The notes beneath the pieces were generated by a model. It was not told the DNA's origin and searched no databases. It saw only the letters and a list, made by a program, of their open reading frames with translations. A program made the position numbers and the translations under genes. From Methylobacterium sp. WL119 (lineage in GTDB: Bacteria > Pseudomonadota > Alphaproteobacteria > Rhizobiales > Beijerinckiaceae), in the NCBI RefSeq assembly GCF_008039875.1, contig NZ_VRUU01000016.1, positions 1 to 64,000 on the forward strand: a DNA stretch of 64,000 nucleotides. The letters run 5' to 3'. This document shows, one piece after another, positions 56,800 through 64,000 of this stretch; position 1 is the stretch's first letter; each line of letters starts with the position of its first letter.

Positions 56800-57135
56800 A
56801 TGCTGATCCAGTTGGCGCGAGACCTGCCGGACTACTTCTACGACGTGTTCGTGACGCGGTTCGACTTCTGGCTGGTCTTCGGCATCGTCGCGCAGCTGGT
56901 CTTCGGCTCGCGCTTCATCCTGCAATGGATCGCCAGCGAGCGGGCGGGCCGGAGCGTGATCCCGCTGTCGTTCTGGTTCCTGTCGATCGCCGGCGGAATC
57001 ATGACCCTGGTCTACGGCTTCGTGCGCCGCGAGCCGGTGATCATCATCGGCCAGGGCCTCTCGACCGGGATCTACCTGCGCAACCTCGCCCTGATCTTCC
57101 GCAACCGGCGCGGAACCGAAACCAAGGCGGGCTGA
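56800..57135 (+). CDS. LAB_N domain small membrane protein
   Basis: The 111-residue protein has three hydrophobic helices and the lipid-A-disaccharide-synthase N-terminal-like (LAB_N) pattern: FWLVFGIVAQLVFGSRFILQ, WIASERAGRSVIPLSFW, IIIGQGLSTGIYLRNLALIF. LAB_N proteins accompany ArnT/DPM-type glycosyltransferases, and their role is unknown (possibly sugar-lipid flipping or a scaffold). It is five bases downstream of the GT2 gene, third in the operon. Confidence 0.9.
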   Translation: MLIQLARDLPDYFYDVFVTRFDFWLVFGIVAQLVFGSRFILQWIASERAGRSVIPLSFWFLSIAGGIMTLVYGFVRREPVIIIGQGLSTGIYLRNLALIFRNRRGTETKAG

Positions 57136-57220
57136 ACCGGCATTCCCGCGCCCGAGCCGACCGGCCCAAGGCCGGTGCCGGACCGAGCCCTGCCGCGTCG
57201 CAGCCGGGTCCGCTCGGGGA

Positions 57221-57364
57221 TCAGCGCCGCAGCGAAGACGGCCGCGGCAGCTGCCAAAGGTCGTCGTGGGACTCGGAGAACCGGGCGAGATGCCGATCGG
57301 CGTAGAGGCAGAGGAAACCGAGGGCGCAGGGCAGCCCGAACAGCAGAACCATCATCCACGGCAT
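57221..57364 (-). CDS. Small single-helix membrane protein (47 aa)
   Basis: A 47-residue frame encodes MPWMMVLLFGLPCALGFLCL as one membrane helix followed by a short cytoplasmic-looking tail (DRHLARFSESHDDLWQLPRP). No strong ribosome binding site is seen. A stable hairpin ends one base before the start codon. No family is recognised. Confidence rests on the coherent helix-plus-tail design only. Confidence 0.42.
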   Translation of the reverse strand: MPWMMVLLFGLPCALGFLCLYADRHLARFSESHDDLWQLPRPSSLRR

Positions 57365-57365
57365 A

Positions 57366-57414
57366 GCGTCGACGTCTCATCTGAGAGCGGAAGCCGCGCG
57401 GCTCTCGTCGACGC
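57366..57414 (-). promoter_or_regulatory. Bulged hairpin just upstream of the small membrane-protein ORF
   Basis: gcgtcgac (57366-57373) pairs with gtcgacgc (57407-57414), and gagagc (57383-57388) with gctctc (57401-57406). A nine-base bulge lies on one side and a 12-base loop at the top. On the minus strand it would sit directly before the start codon at 57364, where it could hide or regulate the ribosome binding site. A terminator role is the alternative. Confidence 0.35.
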
Positions 57415-57577
57415 GGTGCACAATGGGTAATGCATGTTAGGAACGCGTCAAGGCATCCTAGGACACGACGCCTAGTTTTGGCACCACAGCGTTAAGCGTG
57501 CGACGCCGCGATGCCGCGCTTGATCCCCCGTCGCGCCCGTGCTCGTCTCGCCCCACCCACGCGCCGTTCGGAGCCCG

Positions 57578-58192
57578 ATGCCACAGGACGATGCCCGCCA
57601 CCCGCTCCCGCCGTTCCACGACGACCTCGACGCGGCCTTCGCCGAAGCGTGGCGGCTGCTGGCGGACGGGGTCGCGCAGGGACGGAGCGCGTTCCACGCC
57701 CCGAGCTTCGCGACGCTGGACCAGGCGGGCCGCCCGCGCAGCCGCACGGTGGTGCTGCGGGAGGCCGATGCCGCGACCGGCACCCTGCGCTTCCACTGCG
57801 ACCGCCGCTCGGACAAGGCGGCCGAGGTCGCGGCCAACCCGGCCTGTGCGCTCCACGCCTACGACCGCGCGGCGAAGATCCAGATCCGGATCGAGGGCAG
57901 CGCGGGTCTCCACGTCGACGATGCCGTGGCGGACGCGGCCTGGGACGGCTCGCGGGCGATGAGCCGGGTCTGCTACGGCATCGCGCCCGCGCCCGGCACC
58001 GCGCTCGATGCCGGCGGCGGCTACGCGGTGCCCGACGAGGCGGCGGCGCTGACCGTCGGCCGCCCGAACTTCGCCGCCGTCCTCGTCCGCGCCGACGCCC
58101 TCGACTTCCTCTACCTCGACCGTCGCGGCCATCGCCGCGCCGGCTGGCGCCGCGACGGGGAAGGGTGGCGGGGCGAATGGCGGGTGCCGTGA
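57578..58192 (+). CDS. Pyridoxamine 5'-phosphate oxidase-like FMN-binding protein (HugZ/PNPOx fold)
   Basis: The 204-residue protein has the PNPOx split-barrel pattern: RSAFHAPSFATLDQAGRPRS, RTVVLREADAATGTLRFHCD, RRSDKAAEVAANPACALHAY, IQIRIEGSAGLHVDD and a C-terminal LDFLYLDRRGHRRAGWRRDG. True PdxH enzymes have a conserved C-terminal dimerisation motif that I do not see, so vitamin B6 oxidation is not established; many family members bind FMN or F420 with other roles. Start ATG 57578. Confidence 0.85.
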   Translation: MPQDDARHPLPPFHDDLDAAFAEAWRLLADGVAQGRSAFHAPSFATLDQAGRPRSRTVVLREADAATGTLRFHCDRRSDKAAEVAANPACALHAYDRAAKIQIRIEGSAGLHVDDAVADAAWDGSRAMSRVCYGIAPAPGTALDAGGGYAVPDEAAALTVGRPNFAAVLVRADALDFLYLDRRGHRRAGWRRDGEGWRGEWRVP

Positions 58193-58199
58193 GGGCGCC

Positions 58200-59387
58200 T
58201 CAGGCCGCCGCCCGCAACCGCGCGAACCCGGCGTCGAGATCGGCCTTCAGGTCCGCGACGTCCTCGAGCCCGATGTGGAAGCGCAGGGCGGGACCGCCGG
58301 GGGCCCACTGCGTCGCCGTGCGGTAGGGCCTGCAGTCGAAGGGAATGACGAGGCTCTCGAAGCCGCCCCAGGAGAAGCCCATCCCGAACAGCTCCAGGCC
58401 GTCGAGCATCGCGGCGAGGGCGGTCTCCGAGACGGGCTCGAGGACCACGCCGAACAGGCCCGATGCGCCGGAGAAGTCGCGCTTCCAGATCGCGTGGCCG
58501 GGATCCTCGGGCAGGCCGGGATGGAGGACGCGCAGCACCTCCGGCCGCTCCTGCAGCCAGCGCGCCATCTCGAGGCCGGCGCGGCCGTGCTCGCGCAGCC
58601 GCAGGTTCATGGTGCGCAGGCCGCGAAGCGCCAGGAACAGGTCCTCGGGGCCGGCGCAGGGGGCGATCTGGTCGAAGGTCCGCCGCACCGCCGGGAAATG
58701 CGCGGCGTTGGCCGAGGTCAGGCCGAGGAGCAGGTCGGATCCGCCGCTGAGATACTTGGTCCCGGCCTCGACGGCGATGTCGACGCCGCGCGCGTGCGGC
58801 GGGAACAGCAGCGGCGTCGCCCAGGTGTTGTCCATGATCACGGTGCCGCCGCGGGCGTGGACCGCGTCGGCGATCGCCGGCACGTCCTGCATCTCAAAGC
58901 TCTGCGAGCCCGGCGCCTCGACCAGCACGGCCTTGGTGTTGTCGCGCATCAGCCCGGCGATGCCGGCGCCGACCAGCGGGTCGTAATAGGTCGTCTCGAC
59001 GCCGAAGCGGGCGAGCAGCCCGTCGCAGAAGATCCGGGTCGGGCGATAGGCGGAATCGGTGACGAGCAGGTGGTCGCCGGCCGAGACCGAGGCCATCAGC
59101 GCGACGGTGAGCGCGCACAGGCCCGAGGGCGTCGCCACCGTGCCGGCAGCGCCCGCCACCTCGCTCCAGGCATCGGTCAGCGCGTCCATCGTCGGCGTGC
59201 CGCTGGTGCCGTAATTGTAGCGGCCGCGCCGGTGCACGATGTCGTCGTAGGTCGGGTACAGCACGGTGGAGCCGCGATAGATCGGCGTGTTGACGAACCC
59301 GTGCTGCGCCGACGGATCGCGCCCCGCATGGACGAGGCGCGTCGCGACCCCGAACGACTCGGCGGTCTTGGACGAAGGCTTGGACAT
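58200..59387 (-). CDS. metC: Cystathionine beta-lyase (MetC)
   Basis: The 395-residue Cys/Met-metabolism PLP enzyme has YNYGTSGTPTMDAL, TPSGLCALTVALMA for the phosphate, DNTWATPLLFPPHARGVDIA, the PLP lysine Lys211 in EAGTKYLSGGSDLLLG, and a C-terminal SWGGFESLVIP, where the tryptophan/glycine pattern favours beta-lyase over gamma-synthase. It would cleave cystathionine to homocysteine, pyruvate and ammonia for methionine synthesis. It converges with the PNPOx-like gene, seven bases apart. Confidence 0.92.
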   Translation of the reverse strand: MSKPSSKTAESFGVATRLVHAGRDPSAQHGFVNTPIYRGSTVLYPTYDDIVHRRGRYNYGTSGTPTMDALTDAWSEVAGAAGTVATPSGLCALTVALMASVSAGDHLLVTDSAYRPTRIFCDGLLARFGVETTYYDPLVGAGIAGLMRDNTKAVLVEAPGSQSFEMQDVPAIADAVHARGGTVIMDNTWATPLLFPPHARGVDIAVEAGTKYLSGGSDLLLGLTSANAAHFPAVRRTFDQIAPCAGPEDLFLALRGLRTMNLRLREHGRAGLEMARWLQERPEVLRVLHPGLPEDPGHAIWKRDFSGASGLFGVVLEPVSETALAAMLDGLELFGMGFSWGGFESLVIPFDCRPYRTATQWAPGGPALRFHIGLEDVADLKADLDAGFARLRAAA

Positions 59388-59473
59388 GGGCGCTTTGGCT
59401 CTCGGGCTGCGATCGGACGACGAAGCCCGGCAACCCGGCGGAGGTCAAGCGTGCGCCCGGGCCGCCCTTTCGG

Positions 59474-59647
59474 TCAGCCGGCGTCCGTGACGGTGGCCTC
59501 CTCGTAGGCCTGCAGCCAGGCGGTGCGCTCCTCCGAGCCCTCCGCGTAGGGGCAATCGTCGATCGGCTTGCCGTAGAGGCGGGCGTTGCGGCCCTGGATG
59601 AACGGGCTGTCGCTGGCGGTGGCCTGGTCGTTCGCTTCGGGTTTCAT
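59474..59647 (-). CDS. Ribosome modulation factor-like protein (Rmf/CrpP family)
   Basis: The 57-residue protein has the Rmf-family pattern SPFIQGRNARLYGKPIDDCP followed by YAEGSEERTAWLQAYEEA, that is, the G-x-x-A-x-x-G-K-x-x-x-x-CPY-x-x-G-T/S-x-E-x-x-x-W-x-x-G/A-Y block (about residues 15-51). Escherichia coli Rmf dimerises 70S ribosomes in stationary phase; other small members (CrpP) are phosphotransferases or unknown. It is upstream of metC in the same direction. The ATG at 59647 is the only sensible start. Confidence 0.78.
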   Translation of the reverse strand: MKPEANDQATASDSPFIQGRNARLYGKPIDDCPYAEGSEERTAWLQAYEEATVTDAG

Positions 59648-59732
59648 GGGATCTCCCTGTGAGGTGTCCCTTCGTTAACGGCCTTGGGCCATCCTCGGCT
59701 CCGTCGTCGTTCGCGTTGCCGGAACCCGTCGC

Positions 59733-60005
59733 TTGCGTATCCTGCGTCTCCTCGCCGCCGGCGTCTCGGCCGGCGCCTCGATCCTCGTGATCGGGTTCGT
59801 CTGCGCCGACCGGCTGGCCCACACGGTGCCGAGCCCGGTCGCCCGCATCGTCCTGCCCGAACCTTCGGCGACCGGATCGATCCCGGCGCCGGAGAAGCCG
59901 GTCGCGGCCGTGAAGCCGGCGCCGGCGAAGATCCCGAACGGGTTCGACACCGAGCGCCTGAACGCGCTGATGCGCGGCGACCCGATCCTGCCGACGAAGC
60001 GCTGA
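59733..60005 (+). CDS. Small secreted or membrane-anchored hypothetical protein
   Basis: The 90-residue frame starts with TTG at 59733 and encodes a signal-anchor helix (LRLLAAGVSAGASILVIGFV) and a Pro/Ala-rich tail ending GFDTERLNALMRGDPILPTK. The tail has the look of small periplasmic Methylobacterium proteins, but no family is recognised. An ATG start is lacking, and I see no strong ribosome binding site. Confidence 0.55.
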   Translation: MRILRLLAAGVSAGASILVIGFVCADRLAHTVPSPVARIVLPEPSATGSIPAPEKPVAAVKPAPAKIPNGFDTERLNALMRGDPILPTKR

Positions 60006-60096
60006 CGGCGCGGGCGGGGCGGATGCCTGACCTGCGCCGCCGGGCCTGACCGAAGCGGCCGGCGCGGGCTAGATCGCCAGGACTTCTCCGCGCCGG

Positions 60097-61032
60097 ATGC
60101 CGGCGGACGCGATCGGGACGGACACCGTGGGCCTCGTCTACGCGCTCGGCGCCTATCTGAGCTGGGGCCTCGTCGTCCCGGTGCATTTCCGGCTGCTCTC
60201 GGGCTTCTCCCCGAGCCACATCCTGGCGGTGCGCATCCTGTGGTCGTGCCTGTTCGCGGTCGCGCTGGTGCTGCTGTGGCGCAACCGGGTGCGCACCCCG
60301 TTCCCGTTGCGGCCCCGGCACGCGCTGCTCTTCGTCTCGGCCGGGCTGATCGGCGTGAACTGGCTGCTGTACCTGCAGGCGGTGAACAGCGGCCACCTGC
60401 TCGATGCGAGCCTCGGCTACTACATCAACCCGCTGGTCAGCGTGGCGCTCGGCGCCGTGGTCCTGCGCGAGCGCCTGCGCCCGCTGCAGCGGGTCGCCGT
60501 CGGCATCGCCGCGGCCGGGGTCGCCATCGCCGTTGTGCTGGCCGGCACGTTGCCGCTGGTGGCGCTCGAGCTCGCGATGAGCTTCGCCCTCTACGGCCTG
60601 GTGCGGAAGGTGGTCGGGGTCGACCCGGCGGTCGGGTTCCTCGCCGAGACGCTGATCCTGACGCCGGCGGCCTTCGTCTGGGTGCTGCTGTCGCCCGAGC
60701 CGGCCCTGCCGCCCGATCCGCGGGACTTCGCCCTGCTGGCGCTGACGGGGGTGACGACGGCCCTGCCGCTGATCTGGTTCGCGGCGGCCGCAGACCGCCT
60801 GCGCCTCGCGACGCTCGGCCTGATGCAGTACATCGCCCCGACCTGCCTGCTGGCCTTGAGCGTCCTCGCCTATGGCGAGCACGTGGCGCCGCACGCGATC
60901 CCGATGTTCGGGCTGATCTGGCTGGCGCTGGCGCTCTACGCCTTCGACCTTCTCCGCGCCGGCCGGGCGGCGCGAGCGCATGGCGTGCCGGGCGAAACCG
61001 CCGCGCCGAACCCGGGCGCGATGCGTGTATAA
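60097..61032 (+). CDS. rarD: EamA family transporter RarD
   Basis: The 311-residue protein has ten hydrophobic segments and the RarD signatures [18 protein letters not shown] near the N terminus, HRILWS-type [57 protein letters not shown] and [20 protein letters not shown]. RarD is a putative chloramphenicol-sensitivity or metabolite permease of the DMT superfamily. The ATG at 60097 precedes the first helix; a GTG at 60127 is possible. The hybrid kinase gene starts about 50 bp downstream. Confidence 0.92.
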   Translation: MPADAIGTDTVGLVYALGAYLSWGLVVPVHFRLLSGFSPSHILAVRILWSCLFAVALVLLWRNRVRTPFPLRPRHALLFVSAGLIGVNWLLYLQAVNSGHLLDASLGYYINPLVSVALGAVVLRERLRPLQRVAVGIAAAGVAIAVVLAGTLPLVALELAMSFALYGLVRKVVGVDPAVGFLAETLILTPAAFVWVLLSPEPALPPDPRDFALLALTGVTTALPLIWFAAAADRLRLATLGLMQYIAPTCLLALSVLAYGEHVAPHAIPMFGLIWLALALYAFDLLRAGRAARAHGVPGETAAPNPGAMRV

Positions 61033-61082
61033 GGCCGCTTCGTGCCCGGCATCCGCCGCGGGAAGCCAGTCCGAGTGTTGCG

Positions 61083-63449
<2,367 letters not shown>

Positions 63450-63542
63450 CGCGCGGATCGGCGCACCGGCGGAACCTTCCGCCGGCCCGTCCCTTTGCAA
63501 TCCCGGCACGCGCCCGTCGCGGCGGGGCCTTGGAGCGCGCCC

Positions 63543-63749
63543 ATGAATCCCATCGTCGTCGTCGCCCTGATCTGCGCCTCGTCGGTCCAGGTCCAGGATT
63601 GCAGCCGGGACAACGCCCTCGACGTGGTGACGGGCCCGGCCCACACCCTGCAGGAATGCCTGATCCAGGGCCCGGTGCTGGCCGCCAATGCCGGCCTCGG
63701 CAACGGCAAGGACAGCTACGTGAAGACCCGCTGCGAGCCGCGGCGCTGA
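63543..63749 (+). CDS. Small secreted hypothetical protein (68 aa)
   Basis: The 68-residue frame begins MNPIVVVALICASSVQVQDC, a short signal-like segment, and has two further cysteines in TLQECLIQGPVLA and YVKTRCEPRR. Small cysteine proteins of this type are common in Methylobacterium and have no known function. It starts 93 bp after the kinase gene. Confidence 0.58.
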   Translation: MNPIVVVALICASSVQVQDCSRDNALDVVTGPAHTLQECLIQGPVLAANAGLGNGKDSYVKTRCEPRR

Positions 63750-63762
63750 GGATCCCGCCCCG

Positions 63763-64000
63763 ATGAGCGACGACGTCGATCCCGAGCGGGCGGTGATGAT
63801 CCGGCTGCGGGCCCGCCTCGCGGTGGTCGAGCGTGCGGCCTGGTTCGGGATGGTCGACGCGATGCGGACCCGCCCGGCCGAGGTCGAAGCCTACATCGCC
63901 GCCGAGCGCGACAAGTGCGCGACCGGGTTCGCCGGCCCGAAATGGGCGCGCGACCTCACCGATGCCGAGCGCGCGATGCTCGGAGCGGAGGTGGATGCCG
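63763..64000 (+). CDS. Hypothetical protein, 3' end outside window
   Basis: An open frame from the ATG at 63763 runs to the right edge without a stop (79 complete codons). It reads MSDDVDPERAVMIRLRARLA, then a hydrophilic helical region (RPAEVEAYIAAERDKCATGF) and WARDLTDAERAMLGAEVDA. No family is recognised. The start lies 13 bases after the preceding stop, so the two are probably cotranscribed. Confidence 0.6.
   Translation, partial: MSDDVDPERAVMIRLRARLAVVERAAWFGMVDAMRTRPAEVEAYIAAERDKCATGFAGPKWARDLTDAERAMLGAEVDA

Larger units (their letters stand above)
57136..57577. other. 442-bp intergenic region with a small minus-strand ORF and a hairpin
   Basis: Between the LAB_N gene and the pyridoxamine-phosphate-oxidase-like gene, the region holds the small ORF at 57221-57364 and the hairpin 57366-57414 (both listed separately). 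A short ctagg/cctag pair at 57461-57478 is followed by tttt. I see no tRNA, transposon end or other gene. The last 100 bp probably hold the promoter of the downstream gene. Confidence 0.6.

Noticed and set aside
59388-59473. SAM-I-like string cccggcaacccgg upstream of metC
   Set aside because: The string is on the plus strand, whereas metC reads on the minus strand, and the flanking helices of a SAM riboswitch are not present in either orientation.

Overview
The window is very GC-rich, densely coding alphaproteobacterial chromosome, most likely from the order Hyphomicrobiales (Rhizobiales) and probably Methylobacterium or a close relative. The evidence is the gene order mtaB-ftsY-yciB-ccm-acnA, an AcpXL-type acyl carrier protein for very-long-chain acyl lipid A, an ispDF fusion, a dusB-ntrB-ntrC operon and a fused urease gamma/beta subunit. 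The genus is inferred from gene content and style; no marker gene was compared. I found no rRNA, tRNA, CRISPR array, transposase, phage gene or replication origin.

Layout. 1-2484: remains of mtaB with an internal deletion, an RluA-type pseudouridine synthase on the opposite strand, and ftsY. 2559-7377: yciB, then the cytochrome c maturation genes ccmA-B-C-D-G on the minus strand, interrupted by a DUF4189 gene and a VOC-fold gene. 7413-11287: a RelE/RHH toxin-antitoxin pair, a small gene and aconitase acnA with a clear terminator. 11394-14777: a GST divergent from a WYL regulator, a secreted repeat protein, a 17-bp terminator hairpin and an AI-2E family permease. 15019-17037: acpXL, a FabZ-like dehydratase and a ketosynthase-like protein without the nucleophilic cysteine. 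17275-24731: a branched-chain-amino-acid-type binding protein, a fluoroacetate-dehalogenase-like hydrolase, a PAS-GGDEF-EAL protein, a TadE/TadG-like pair and a PAS protein. 25547-30270: urease operon ureAB-C-(DUF29)-E-F-G with no ureD.

30459-37121: two convergent operons. The plus arm has an acyl-CoA-dehydrogenase-like flavoprotein, a PIG-L deacetylase, a NodS-like methyltransferase and a family 2 glycosyltransferase. The minus arm has GT4, GT2 and GT-B glycosyltransferases. This is my best candidate for an undescribed biosynthetic system. 37409-43850: a cytochrome b plus molybdopterin oxidoreductase pair, a PQQ-type sugar dehydrogenase, Thr/Ser dehydratase, a trypsin-like protease, a SleB-like hydrolase and a PRC-barrel protein. 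44097-48814: lipA, a COQ10/RatA-like gene, an FAD monooxygenase, a phosphatase remnant, cinA and ispDF. 48992-52649: dusB-ntrB-ntrC. 52676-57135: a lone flagellar hook-type gene, an alpha-hydroxy-acid oxidase remnant, then an ArnT-like GT39, a GT2 and a LAB_N protein as an envelope-glycan operon. 57221-64000: small genes including an Rmf-like protein, a pyridoxamine-phosphate-oxidase-like protein, metC, rarD, a hybrid histidine kinase and a partial gene at the right edge.

Many neighbouring same-strand genes overlap by four bases (ATGA or GTGA), which marks translationally coupled operons: ccmD-ccmG, ccmA-ccmB, tadE-tadG, PIG-L-methyltransferase-GT2, cytochrome b-molybdoenzyme, dusB-ntrB and GT39-GT2. 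Product names rest on motifs and family patterns recognised by eye; no database search was run.
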